Assembly: GCA_007751475.1 (NCBI GenBank)
Contig: CP036434.1
Location: 4,531,524-4,595,523, forward strand
Origin: Saltatorellus ferox
GTDB taxonomy: Bacteria; Planctomycetota; UBA1135; GCA-002686595
Length of the DNA: 64,000 nucleotides
Direction: 5' to 3'
Shown here: piece by piece, positions 33,282 through 42,138 of the stretch
Position numbering within the stretch: the stretch's first letter is position 1
Layout of the letters: every line of letters starts with the position of its first letter
Position numbers and translations under genes: made by a program
The notes under the pieces: generated by a model
What the model saw: only the letters and a program-made list of their open reading frames with translations
Databases searched by the model: none
What the model was told of the DNA's origin: nothing

Positions 33282-34856
33282 ATGAAGAACTTCCCCATGA
33301 CTTCGACGGTCGCGATCACCTGCATCGCCTCTTTATTCGTCTCGACGCCGGCGTTCGCCCAGGCCAGCTTCGGGCTCCTCGGTCCTTACTCTGCTGGCTC
33401 GACGAGCTACATCGTCCGCGACGTCTCCGCCGATGGCCGGATCGTGCTGGGTGATGTGCCGCTCGTCGGTCCCTTCACGTGGAACGCAGCGAGCGGATTC
33501 ACCTTCCTACCCACGCCAGCTCCCGGCGAGTTCCCCGCCAGCACGCCGGGCGCGCAACTCCACGTTGGCCCACGGGAGCTCCGTCCGGACGCACGGAGCA
33601 TGGTCGGCGTGGTCGTCTTCGAGGACGAGCGCCATCAGGGATACGTCTGGTCCCCCACGACGGGGTACCGAGCCCTCGCTGGCGTCGCCGGCTCGGGCGG
33701 CGAGGTCCGCTCGTTCGCCGCAGCGACCAACGCTGCCGGAACGCTCGTTGGCGGATGGATGCAGAACCCGAACTATCGTCAACCGCTCGTCTGGGACCTC
33801 TTCGTGTCGAGCGATGCCATCGCCATTCCACTTCTTCCCGGCCACCAGACGGGATTCGTCCAGGACGTTGCCGCTGAGGCCAGCATGGTCATCGGCACGA
33901 GCTACGCGAGTGTCGAAACGCTGCCCCATGCCTTCCGCTGGACGCCGAGTGGCGGCACCGTCGAACTCGCTGCCCCCGCGGGCTTCGAAGACGCTCGTGC
34001 GGAGTGCGTCAACCGCGATGGCAGCGTGACCTTCGGCACAGCGGATCCAATCGGAGGCGGACCCTCGGTCCTGGTTCGCTGGGATGCCCAGAATCGCAGC
34101 GAGCACATCGGTTCGCCACTGCCGGGCGACACGACCCTTCGCATCGTCGCGTCGAATGCGGAGGGGTCGGCGATGGTCGGGATCTCCGGGCGAGGCCTCT
34201 ACTACACCGAGAGATCGTTCTACTGGTCGGAGTCGACCGGTGTCGTCGAGCTTTCCTCATTCCTGGAGTCGAGGGGCGCGACGATCGACGCGTCGCCTGC
34301 GCATCACGTGCTGGTGCGTGGTATGTCCGCGGACGGCAACACGATCGTCGGTACGTTGCAGAGCTACGGCGGGCCCGCCATCCCCGTCGGCTTCGTCTCG
34401 AAGCTGTCGCCGGTCGCGCCCGTACCGATCGGTACGGATCTCTGTGGACCCGGCGAGATGAACTCGATCGGTGCGCACGCAGAACTGACGGTCATCGGCA
34501 GCCCGGTGCTCGGTCATGACGACTTGGTGCTCGAGGCTTCAGGGCTGCCGGGCCGCTCCTTCGGTTCGTTCATCGCGAGCCCGACCCAGGGCCTGACGCC
34601 CGGCTTCGGCGGGGGTGTCGGAACGCTCTGCGTCGGGGCCAGTTTCGGAGTGGTGCAAGGATCCCTGGCCTCGGCCCCCGCGGGGATCTTCCACCGCACG
34701 TCGACGCGGCTCGAACTTCCGATGCTCTCGCTTTCGACGGGAGCCATGACGATCCTGCCCGGGGACACCTGGAACTTCCAGTTCTGGTACCGGGACAGCG
34801 CAGCCGTGGGGACGACCTCCAACCTCACATCGGCGCGGTCGATCACCTTCGAGTGA
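33282..34856 (+). CDS. Secreted HAF-repeat-like protein with shared planctomycete C-terminal domain
   Basis: 524 residues. A signal peptide (MKNFPMTSTVAITCIASLFVSTPAFA) precedes repeats like VRDVSADGRIVLGDV, FVQDVAAEASMVIGTSY, ASNAEGSAMVGISGRG and VRGMSADGNTIVGTLQSYGG, each with an aromatic FRWTPSGG/FYWSESTG strand, the layout of HAF-type extracellular beta-propellers. The last ~130 residues are a separate domain (CGPGEMNSIG...GTLCVGASFG...ILPGDTWNFQFWYRDSAAVGTTSNLTSARSITF) also seen at the end of five other secreted proteins here. Likely outer surface or secreted; function unknown. Confidence 0.8.
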   Translation: MKNFPMTSTVAITCIASLFVSTPAFAQASFGLLGPYSAGSTSYIVRDVSADGRIVLGDVPLVGPFTWNAASGFTFLPTPAPGEFPASTPGAQLHVGPRELRPDARSMVGVVVFEDERHQGYVWSPTTGYRALAGVAGSGGEVRSFAAATNAAGTLVGGWMQNPNYRQPLVWDLFVSSDAIAIPLLPGHQTGFVQDVAAEASMVIGTSYASVETLPHAFRWTPSGGTVELAAPAGFEDARAECVNRDGSVTFGTADPIGGGPSVLVRWDAQNRSEHIGSPLPGDTTLRIVASNAEGSAMVGISGRGLYYTERSFYWSESTGVVELSSFLESRGATIDASPAHHVLVRGMSADGNTIVGTLQSYGGPAIPVGFVSKLSPVAPVPIGTDLCGPGEMNSIGAHAELTVIGSPVLGHDDLVLEASGLPGRSFGSFIASPTQGLTPGFGGGVGTLCVGASFGVVQGSLASAPAGIFHRTSTRLELPMLSLSTGAMTILPGDTWNFQFWYRDSAAVGTTSNLTSARSITFE

Positions 34857-35041
34857 TCGAAAGGGCCCTTTCGGCAACTCCTGCGGAACGTGCGCCCAAT
34901 CCTCCGGAACCCGGTGGTCGCCACCGCTTCTCCGCAGGACAGGGCGCATCGACTCCCAGACGGTGCGCCTGAGTCTCCTCTGGGACATTCCCCTGAATGT
35001 CTCGCAGGGGGAGTACGCGATCGACTCGATGCAGTGGGTCC
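34857..35041. other. Non-coding gap after the HAF-like gene
   Basis: 185 bp between the HAF-like stop and an R1 repeat; no gene or strong hairpin was seen. With the repeat and transposase debris that follow, no intact gene lies between 34857 and 35642. Confidence 0.5.
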
Positions 35042-35128
35042 CTAGGAGTCTGCGCCACAGAATGCGATTCCGCGAGCACCGCCAGGATCCGCGCTCGCGG
35101 CGTTGCGCCAAACCCCAATGGCATCTAG
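35042..35128 (+). repeat. R1 repeat, 87-bp single unit, forward orientation
   Basis: Starts with CTAGGAGTCTGCGCCACAG and ends GGCATCTAG; same 87-bp length as the copy at 32905-32991. It contains an internal inverted repeat CCGCGAGC / GCTCGCGG. Its right CTAG directly abuts an IS91-like transposase fragment. Confidence 0.88.
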
Positions 35129-35581
35129 GGGCAGACCGGGTTCGATCGGGTCGAGGGATTCGAAGTGAACACTTATTCCCAACGAAGATTCAGAACGCTG
35201 CGTTGAGTTCGCGGCGCCGATGTCGAGCCGGACCGGGGAAGAAGGAACGGGAGCTGCGGCTTCCGCTGGGTCACCCTCTGGGTCACCCTGCACTTGTTGC
35301 TGCTGACGATCCAGGGTCACTTGTCCGCGGCGTTCGTAGGAGGCAGAGACCGCGCGAATGTGAGCCCGCGTCACCTCTCGGCTGAGTTCCGCGTTCATCG
35401 CCATCGCCAGGCGTAGCCGTTGGGGGACCGTGAGTACCCACTGGCACACATCGACATCGGCGAAGACCCTGTCGACGAGGTGCGCGGCCGTCTGAGCCAT
35501 CTGGCGCCCGCCGCAGGAGGAACAGAACGTTCGCCCCTTACAGGAGAACGGCACCATCGTGTCCGTTGCGCAGCGGGTTGG
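35129..35581 (-). pseudogene. IS91-like transposase fragment (zinc-finger region)
   Basis: The segment FSCKGRTFCSSCGGRQMAQTAAHLVDRVFADVDVCQWVLTVPQRLRL is the CxxC zinc-binding part of IS91-family transposases. It is missing its N-terminus and, after GAANSTQRSESSLGISVHF, jumps straight to SLDPIEPGLPL, deleting about 55 residues present in the copy at 40994-41730. It then runs into the R1 repeat. The missing N-terminus appears as a separate fragment at 38195-38397. Confidence 0.8.
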
Positions 35582-35642
35582 GTCGGGTTCGATATCGCCA
35601 CGCGTAACGCGGAGAATCTCGCCATGCCAATCGGCCGCGCTG

Positions 35643-37460
35643 CTACTGGAACGTCACCGCTACGGCCGACGTGAAGTTGGACGTCACGCCCGGGTTCGCG
35701 TCCCGGTGCCAAGCCTGGAAGTAGCGCGTCTCGCCCGCCAGCACGCTTACGGTGGAGGAAGGTGCCGGGGTGGCGGCGAGGTCAAGGCGCAGCGTGGCGC
35801 GACCAGCGTTGCTGGCCGACATGATCTGGCCCGGCAGGACGTAGCGCCCGATGGCGCCGCCAGCGCAGAGCGTGCCCTGGCTGCCCCCCGGAAACATGGA
35901 CTCCACCTCGCTCGTTCCCGTGAAGAAGAGCGTGGTCGAGCCGATCGGGAGGCGATCTGCCACGAGCGTCAGGTCATTGGGTTCGAGGCTAGCCGAGCCC
36001 AGCGCCAGGAGGCGACCGGTTTCACCGGTGCTGTTGGAGAACGGCTGCGCACAGATGGGCGTTCCGACCTGCCCCCCGAACGAGAACCTGGCCAACCTGG
36101 ACTGCACCTCGAAGGTCTGCCCGCCCTGCGGGGGGACCGCCTGAGCCATGTAGATCCCGCCTCTGACATCCGAAGTGAACTCGCCGAACCACGAGGCCGC
36201 GAAGTGCGAGAACAGGGGGCCTGGTACTCGAGCTGGCTCGAGAGCCTGACCATCGGCCTCGAAGCCGTAGACGCTGAAGACGGGCTGCGAGCTCGGGATC
36301 AGATAGGTGTATACGCAGAACAGTGCTCGACCTCTGTCGTCGAGATCAAAGCGGTAGCGCCCGAGGCCTTCATTGCGCCTATAGGATTCGCTCCAGAGCG
36401 GCTGACCGTTCGGGTCGAGCCTTACCACCTGGTAGTCGTGCCCCTGGGCTGACGAATCGGCCTGGACGCTGAAGCACCGAACGCTTCCGCCCGCGTCCAC
36501 CTCGATGTCGTACATTCGCGCTTCAGGCGCAACGGTCGCCAGATCGTACGACCATTGGAAAGCTCCCGTTCGGTCGAATGAGAACACCGTCCCCGTGGTG
36601 CCTGCGGCACCAGGACTCCTTCCGGCCAGTAAATAGGCGTGCCCTCGCTCATCGATCACGAAGTCCCGAAAGTGCCAAGGATGGACGTTCCAGAGGCCCT
36701 CGCGATCGAACCAGGCTGGCCACGCTGGCACGCATCCAGCCGCGAAGCGGCATGAAGTTCCACGGACCTCGCCCGTCGTGGAAATCCGCACCATCATGAT
36801 CGGGAAGTCGCCACTGAATGGCGGTTGGGCGATAGGACCGGCCGCGAAGACGTTGCCAAGAGCGTCCACCTCGACAGTCTCGACGATGCCTTGGACCTCG
36901 GTCTGCCAGACCACGGAGCCATCGCGGCGAGTTCGCGTCACCTGGCTGCGAGCGATGTTGACCTGGCCCCAGGTCACAAGCCCGTCGTCCGGCAGTAGCT
37001 TGACCCAGCCCCCTGTCGAGAGGTCGCTCAAGCGCTGTCCATCGGCACTGAACCAGACTCGGCGGTACCCTTGGTCCATTCGGACATGGGCAAAGATCTC
37101 TCCGGATACGTTCTCGTGGATCGCTTCGAACCTATGGGCACCGAGCCCGAAGGCTGGATTGATCCCCGCCGAATTCACGTGTTCCCAGACGACTCCTCCG
37201 TTCTCGTCGAAGCGGGTCAGTACGAGCTGAACACTCGTCGGAGACGTACGACGGCTGGACCCAGTCACCACGCCACCGTCTTGAAGACTCCCCAGCGCCG
37301 TCACCCGCTGGTCGATCGCGCCGGCGCCGTCGGCCGGTAGCGCCCGGGACCAGACGAGGTCCGTCTGAGCGGCGGCTCCTGAAACGAGGCCGAATAGAGC
37401 GAGCCCGCCCGCGAGGCATGGGGCCAGGAGAGAGTGGATGGAATGGATGGTGTAGGTCAT
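35643..37460 (-). CDS. Secreted beta-propeller-like protein with shared C-terminal domain
   Basis: 605 residues from ATG 37460; the open frame upstream has no signal character. A signal peptide (CLAGGLALFGLVSGAAAQ) is followed by repeats of the kind VVWEHVNSAG, VTRTRRDGSVVWQTEVQG, VEVDALGNVFAAG, IDERGHAYLLAGR, GAFQWSYDLAT, VVRLDPNGQPLWSESY, which resemble SBBP/PQQ-like beta-propeller blades. The last ~140 residues form the shared domain (ICAQPFSNSTGETGRL...GSQGTLCAGGAIGRYVLPGQI...AGETRYFQAWHRDANPGVTSNFTSAVAVTF). Likely exported; function unknown. Confidence 0.8.
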   Translation of the reverse strand: MTYTIHSIHSLLAPCLAGGLALFGLVSGAAAQTDLVWSRALPADGAGAIDQRVTALGSLQDGGVVTGSSRRTSPTSVQLVLTRFDENGGVVWEHVNSAGINPAFGLGAHRFEAIHENVSGEIFAHVRMDQGYRRVWFSADGQRLSDLSTGGWVKLLPDDGLVTWGQVNIARSQVTRTRRDGSVVWQTEVQGIVETVEVDALGNVFAAGPIAQPPFSGDFPIMMVRISTTGEVRGTSCRFAAGCVPAWPAWFDREGLWNVHPWHFRDFVIDERGHAYLLAGRSPGAAGTTGTVFSFDRTGAFQWSYDLATVAPEARMYDIEVDAGGSVRCFSVQADSSAQGHDYQVVRLDPNGQPLWSESYRRNEGLGRYRFDLDDRGRALFCVYTYLIPSSQPVFSVYGFEADGQALEPARVPGPLFSHFAASWFGEFTSDVRGGIYMAQAVPPQGGQTFEVQSRLARFSFGGQVGTPICAQPFSNSTGETGRLLALGSASLEPNDLTLVADRLPIGSTTLFFTGTSEVESMFPGGSQGTLCAGGAIGRYVLPGQIMSASNAGRATLRLDLAATPAPSSTVSVLAGETRYFQAWHRDANPGVTSNFTSAVAVTFQ

Positions 37461-37624
37461 GGGGCGAGCTGGACAAAGCCTTGGGATAGGGCTGCGAGCG
37501 TGCTGGTCTCGGGAAATGAGGCAGCTGAAACCAACGTACCCCTCCGCTTCAAATCGCGTCACCTGGCTATCTGGCTTTTTCGATGGGCCGGTTCTTCCGG
37601 AGGGATTGGACAGGCTACCCGGGG

Positions 37625-38139
37625 TCTGGAGGGTCACCAGCAACAGGGACGGAGTCGGCTGGCCCCGGGTCGTTGCCTCCCCGGGGCTCCCACAGATATT
37701 GCCTGGATCTTCTTCGCTGTCGATCACGGCACGGGAGAGTGCCTTGGCATCCACGCTTCAACGATTGGCACCAAGTACGAGGCGTTGGAGCCCATCCGCC
37801 AAGCTGTCAAGTGCACCTTCGGAGATGTCGCCGAAGGCGTCGCTTTCGGCCTCTCCCTGCGCCACGACCACGGAAGTCAGTACATGAGCCGAGCCTTCCA
37901 GGAGGAGATCGGGCTCGTTGGGATCACGTCCAGCCCGGGCTTCGTCAGAGCCTCCGAGGGCAATGGCGTCGCCAAGCGCTTCGTTCGGACTCTCAAGGAG
38001 CAGCTGCTCTGGCTGCGATACTCCCGGACCGTTGAGGGAAGCCCACCGGGCGTTCGCCGAGAACTACAACCGATCCTGGCTCAGAGCGCGCCACGGATAC
38101 CTCACGCCCGCTCAGGGGCGACAGAAGTTCGCTGCCTGA
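37625..38139 (+). pseudogene. IS3-type transposase (integrase core) remnant, frameshifted
   Basis: A retroviral-integrase-like core is readable: IAWIFFAVDHGTGECLGIHAS (first Asp), LRHDHGSQYMSRAFQEEIGL (second Asp), and SEGNGVAKRFVRTLKEQLLW (Glu). At a GGG run (38036-38038) the frame is lost; removing one G continues as EAHRAFAENYNRSWLRARHGYLTPAQ up to a stop at 38137-38139. The N-terminal part and the orfA gene are missing, so the element is dead. Confidence 0.8.
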
Positions 38140-38194
38140 GCCTCACATCCACAACCTTCTCTCGTGTCCGAAAGACTCAGGCCGCTACAGGAGG

Positions 38195-38397
38195 GGCGAC
38201 GGAGGCGGCTGAAGCCGAACGCTGGATCGCCGCATTCGAGTAGAGCCTCGAATTCCTGGATGACGTACTTCGGCAGGGAACGACCGCCGTGCTCGTCCTC
38301 GAACGCCGCGAGGAATCCGGGAAGGTGGGCCCGGACGAAATTCTGGAGCGGAGAGCGGCCCCCCGTGCCCCTGAAGATGTCCGGTGGATCGTCCATT
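38195..38397 (-). pseudogene. IS91-like transposase N-terminal fragment
   Basis: Reads SPLQNFVRAHLPGFLAAFEDEHGGRSLPKYVIQEFEALLECGDPAFGFSRLR, the conserved N-terminus of IS91-family transposases, and stops just before the zinc finger. The continuation (FSCKGRTFC...) is found at 35129-35581, about 2.6 kb away in the same orientation, so one ancestral gene seems to have been split by the segment between them. Confidence 0.7.
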
Positions 38398-38685
38398 CCA
38401 GAGGAACGGACCGAGCCAGCTCGAAGCGGGTTACGCGCAAGGCGCCATGGCCACGCCACGCCTCCGAGACGTTGCTCGAGCCGCTGACATCGCTCCGGCT
38501 AGAGCTGCAGATCCCGCGGCCGGGCGAAGTGCATCTCTGCGATGAGACCGTCGAGACCAGCGACAGCGCATCTTCCAGGTAGGCCATCGAATCGATCATC
38601 GCGAGCTTGCAGGTGCTCACGAGCGAGTCCAGCCGCCCTTAGCCCGAATAACTCATCAAACTGCGTCGCCAGCACGCCCAAACGG

Positions 38686-38856
38686 CGCCATGGCTGCGTC
38701 AGACGTCGGCCTGCGGCCTCCGCCCGCTTCGCGGGCTCCCGTCATGGATGCTCACCGGGCCTACGGGGAGTCACGCCACAGAATGCGATTCCGCGAGCAC
38801 CGCCTGGATCCGCGCTCGCGGCGTTGCGCCAACCCCCCATGGCATCCAACCATGGC
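38686..38856 (+). repeat. Decayed composite of R2 and R1 repeats
   Basis: The left part (CGCCCGCTTCGCGGGCTCCC and flanks) matches the R2 interior, and the right part from about 38770 (CGCCACAGAATGCGATTCCG onward) matches R1; both lack CTAG ends and have several changes. Confidence 0.75.
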
Positions 38857-38880
38857 AGGGGCCTCTCCCGACGACCCGAA

Positions 38881-39417
38881 CTACTGCACGGACATCCGCT
38901 CGGCTTCCAGGCGCAGGTTGCCAGCCTCGTCTCTCCGCAGCGTTCCGGCCACCACGACCTCGGTCAAGCGCTCGAGGTCCTTCTGGCCATGGAGTGACCA
39001 GTCCGCGGGCATCCCGTCCTCCAGGAACTCGACGTTGACCGTCCAGCGCTCCAGCTCGTCCGGATCCGCGCAGCAGAAGTCCCAAGGCGTGGAGCAGCCA
39101 TCGTCCGCCATCTCGGTGCAGTCCTTGAGGCCATCATCGACCAGGCGGAACGTGGCCAACTCGCCGAAGTCCTGGAGGGTCCCACGCAGGACGACCTTCT
39201 CGCCGTCCTTTACGGACTCGCGGATGTCGCGGACCTCCTTCGCGTCGCCCAGAGGCGCGTCCGACCAGTACGCCGTCAGCGGCGCGACGACTTCCACGGT
39301 CGCGGACTCAGGCGCTGGCTCCTTCGCCGGAGCGCTCTCGCTTCCCCCGCAGGAGATGAGCGGCAGTGCGAGTGAAACGAGCAGGACCGAAGTGGCGCAG
39401 CGTGAATTCAGCATCAC
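38881..39417 (-). CDS. Hypothetical lipoprotein
   Basis: 178 residues. A lipoprotein signal (CATSVLLVSLALPLISC) is followed by a Glu/Pro/Ala linker and one compact domain (LGDAKEVRDIRESVKDGEKVVLRGTLQDFGELATFRLVDDGLKDCTEMADDGCSTPWDFCCADPDELERWTVNVEFL...LTEVVVAGTLRRDEAGNLRLEAERM). The VVLRGTL...FRLVDDG...VVAGTL pattern is like an OB-fold of the tRNA_anti type; the four Cys in CTEM..GCSTPWDFCC could bind metal. Downstream neighbour of a truncated FtsX-like permease gene on the same strand. Function unknown. Confidence 0.75.
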   Translation of the reverse strand: MMLNSRCATSVLLVSLALPLISCGGSESAPAKEPAPESATVEVVAPLTAYWSDAPLGDAKEVRDIRESVKDGEKVVLRGTLQDFGELATFRLVDDGLKDCTEMADDGCSTPWDFCCADPDELERWTVNVEFLEDGMPADWSLHGQKDLERLTEVVVAGTLRRDEAGNLRLEAERMSVQ

Positions 39418-39442
39418 GGCATCATAGCCGATCGTCCGGAGA

Positions 39443-39604
39443 TCAGTCCTCGGAGAGCGCCGCCGCGATCGGCAGCCGCGCCAACCGCCACGCCGCCGGC
39501 ACCACCGCCGCGACCGCCAGCACCAGCGTCCCCCCGAAGCCCACGAGCACCGCCACCGGGTCCACGCGCAGTTCGAACGCGCTCATCGCCAGCCGCGATA
39601 GAGC
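39443..39604 (-). pseudogene. C-terminal end of an FtsX/MacB-like ABC permease, cut by an IS256 element
   Basis: Reads FELRVDPVAVLVGFGGTLVLAVAAVVPAAWRLARLPIAAALSED, typical of the last membrane helix and tail (PAxRAARLxPxxALxxD) of FtsX-like permeases of ABC exporters. The 5' part is replaced by the IS256 element starting at 39613; no continuation is seen on the far side, so flanking DNA was also lost. Confidence 0.75.
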
Positions 39605-39612
39605 AACACTTC

Positions 39613-40977
39613 TTCTGTAATTTCGTCCGCGAGGAAGATCAGGCTTGCTCCATGGTGAGGTATTGACCGCCGGCCTCCCAATCTTCGGAGACCTCCATCG
39701 CCAGGGCAGTGACGAGCCGCAACAGCGCGGCTTCGTTCGGGAAGAGGCCAGCGACTCGCGTTCGCCTCTTGATCTCTTTGCTGAGCCTCTCGACCGCGTT
39801 CGACGTCCGGAGGCGTCGACGATGGCTGGCGGGAGATTGGAAGACAGCGAGTCCCTCGTGGATGTTTTCTTCGATCCACGCGGCGACCCTGGGCTCCGAG
39901 TCCTGGTACTTGACCACGATCGTCTTGATGATCTGATCGGCGTCGGCCATCGTCGGCGCGTTGAAGATGGAGCGGAGGTCCTCCGCCACGTCCTTCTTCA
40001 TGACGATCTTGGAGACGTAGGACTGCGCGTTGCGCTGCATGTGGCACTGGCATCGTTGCCAGGCAACGCCAGGGAAGACGGATGCGAGAGCGGCCTTGAT
40101 GCCGGGGTGGTCGTCACTGGTGAAGAGGCGCACACCATGCAGTCCACGGAGGACGAGCGACTGCAGGAACTCCCGCCAGTGGACCTCAGCTTCGGAGGTG
40201 GCAACGCTGACGCCGACGATCGATCGCTTCCCGTCCTCTCGTACCGCCATGGCGACGAGAACAGCCGCCGTGACCACGGAGCCGCCGATTCTTACCTTCT
40301 TGTAGCGTGCATCGAGCACGAGGTAGGGACAGGCGCCGATGGGACGACTTCTCCACGAGGAGATCTCTTCGTCGAGGAGCTGAGTCGCGCGTGAGACTTG
40401 AGGAGACGTGATCTTGAGCCCGCAGAGCTCCTCGGTGACCCTCTGAACACGGCGTGTCGAGACGCCGCCAATGTACATCTCTGCGATCGCGAGCTTGAGA
40501 GCCCTCTCGCCACGTTCTCCTCGCTCGAGGGCGTTCGGATAGAAGCGCTCTCCGCCCTCGGCGGCTTCCCGAACCTGCGGGATGCGCAGCTCGAGCTCGC
40601 CGACACGAGACGCGACGCGCTTGGGCTTGAACCCGTTCGCATACCCGCGCCTGGACTCTGCGCGTTCGTACGGCGCGGCGTTCAGGTAGTCGGAACGTTC
40701 GATCAGCATGGCTTCGTTGAGCAAGATCTGGATCGCCTCAGCGAGACGGTCGAAACCGTGCTCAGTCAGGAGTTCCAGGACGAGGGAGATCTTGTTAGCG
40801 TCGGCTTCGTGGTGAGGCATCGTTGGTCGAGTGGGGTTGTGAATAACACCACGAAAACCAACGATGGCCTCCCACGCAACCGACACGTGACGAATCGGCC
40901 CCTCAGGGGTGAGGGCCGATCCCTCACGCGCCTTGCAGGTTCAGATGGTCAGTCGAGCCGAAGCCGAAATTACAGAA
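39613..40977 (-). mobile_element. IS256-family insertion sequence, complete
   Basis: Imperfect terminal inverted repeats containing TTCTGTAATTTCG (39613-39625) and its reverse complement (40965-40977) enclose one transposase gene; total about 1.37 kb, the family norm. No matching target duplication was found in the flanks, suggesting a later deletion or a different insertion partner. Confidence 0.85.
39639..40820 (-). CDS. IS256-family transposase
   Basis: 393 residues from ATG 40820 (MPHHEADANKISLVLELLTEHG); the frame is open for 22 more codons upstream. Family hallmarks: RRGYANGFKPKRVASRVGELELRIPQVRE, GGVSTRRVQRVTEELCG, first Asp in YLVLDARYKKVR, second Asp in LFTSDDHPGIKAAL, the CQCHMQRNAQSYV segment, and the C-terminal helix with the catalytic Glu (RRLRTSNAVERLSKEIKRRTRVAGLFPNEAALLRLV). 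The enzyme catalyses copy-out/paste-in transposition by a DDE mechanism. No frame defects, so it may be active. Confidence 0.92.
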   Translation of the reverse strand: MPHHEADANKISLVLELLTEHGFDRLAEAIQILLNEAMLIERSDYLNAAPYERAESRRGYANGFKPKRVASRVGELELRIPQVREAAEGGERFYPNALERGERGERALKLAIAEMYIGGVSTRRVQRVTEELCGLKITSPQVSRATQLLDEEISSWRSRPIGACPYLVLDARYKKVRIGGSVVTAAVLVAMAVREDGKRSIVGVSVATSEAEVHWREFLQSLVLRGLHGVRLFTSDDHPGIKAALASVFPGVAWQRCQCHMQRNAQSYVSKIVMKKDVAEDLRSIFNAPTMADADQIIKTIVVKYQDSEPRVAAWIEENIHEGLAVFQSPASHRRRLRTSNAVERLSKEIKRRTRVAGLFPNEAALLRLVTALAMEVSEDWEAGGQYLTMEQA

Positions 40978-40993
40978 CAAGTGATACACACCC

Positions 40994-41730
40994 CGGATGC
41001 GGCGCGAGCGCCGCCAGTCGAGCCATGAACTGATACGGCGTCATGACGAAGCCTTTGGTCCCATCACGCCAGGCCTTGCGTAGCAGCCACGAGACCATCC
41101 CATCGGGACGCACCTCGAAGCGTTCGAGACTGATGGCGGGCCTCGTCACATAGCGGCAGAGCTTCTCCAGCTGCGCCCGCTGCCCCTTCCGGATCAGCGT
41201 CGCCGCATGCAACGAGAACCCGTCAGCGTTCACCACCAGTGGAGGCGGCACGTACTGACTGCCCCAACCCGACGACTGGAACGCAAGGCCGAGATCAGGG
41301 TCGATGAGGCGCTTCAGCGGGCGGCCTGCGGCCTCGCCCAACGGAATCAGCGACTTCACCGATGCCGCTTTCAGGCCTGGGAAGAAGGAACCCTCACGCG
41401 CATCCCAGAAGTCGAGCAGCGGTGACTCATCTGCGCCCCCGTCCGCGTACTCCCAAGGGGGGTCGTCCCCTTTGCGTAGGGGCAGACCGAGTGCGATTGC
41501 GTCGAGGGAGTAGCGCTTCAGCACACGACGGATGCGCGCGATCGCGTCGCCGTGCACACGCTCGACCTCCGCCGACGTCAGAGGATCTGCGGGCAGAAAG
41601 ACGGGAGACTCGAAAGCGCTGCGCGTGACGTACACACCGTCCAGGTAGAGGGAGTGGAAGTGAACATTTAATCCCAACTAAGATTCAAAACGCTGCGTCG
41701 AATTCACGGCGCCAACGTCGAGCCGGAGCA
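40994..41730 (-). pseudogene. IS91-like transposase, central part, truncated at both ends
   Basis: Reads NVHFHSLYLDGVYV (the HUH-type His-hydrophobic-His motif of Y2 transposases), SAEVERVHGDAIARIRRVLKRYSLDAIALGLPL and LEKLCRYVTRPAISLERFEVRPDGMVSWLLRKAWRDGTKGFVMTPYQFMARLAAL. A TAG interrupts the frame just before NVHFH. The C-terminal end is lost next to the IS256 element, and the right end abuts an oppositely oriented IS91-like terminus. The Tyr residues that cut DNA in IS91 enzymes would lie in this and the missing part. Confidence 0.85.
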
Positions 41731-42053
41731 GAGCCCGGGTTCCGAATACCGATGCCGCCTCGGCAGGGGCGGCTGGACTTCGGGGAGTAGGGCGCAGCAA
41801 AGCAGCGCGCGGGCTATCGGGCTCGGTGAAATGAGATCAGCCAGCACTCTTGGGGAGGGTGCTGGCTGGAGGCCCTTGTGAAGCGAACCGATGGTGTCGG
41901 TCGCAGAGGCACAACCGGGGGTGGAGAGCTCAGCAAAGTGCCCGATGGGCACTCGGGCGCGACCGTGTGGCCGGTGGGGAAGGGTGGTGGCGCGCACTCG
42001 GGCCTCAGGCTACGGTGGGGCGCGTGTCGACACCCCGCTTGGACTTCCTATCC
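41731..42053 (+). mobile_element. Diverged IS91-like 3' terminus, plus orientation
   Basis: Contains the last codons of a transposase (reading RIPMPPRQGRLDFG then stop) followed by the ~250-bp end sequence seen at 47383, 50223, 53557 and 63853, here reversed and about 75-80% similar by eye. It ends in CCTATCC, the reverse complement of GGATAGG that begins the other copies. Confidence 0.8.
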
Positions 42054-42138
42054 GTTACGCAGGTGGGATCGTCTGATCGGTTGCAAAATGATGGGTTCCG
42101 GTACGCCAACTCCTCGTGCAAGTGCTCAATCTCCAGCC

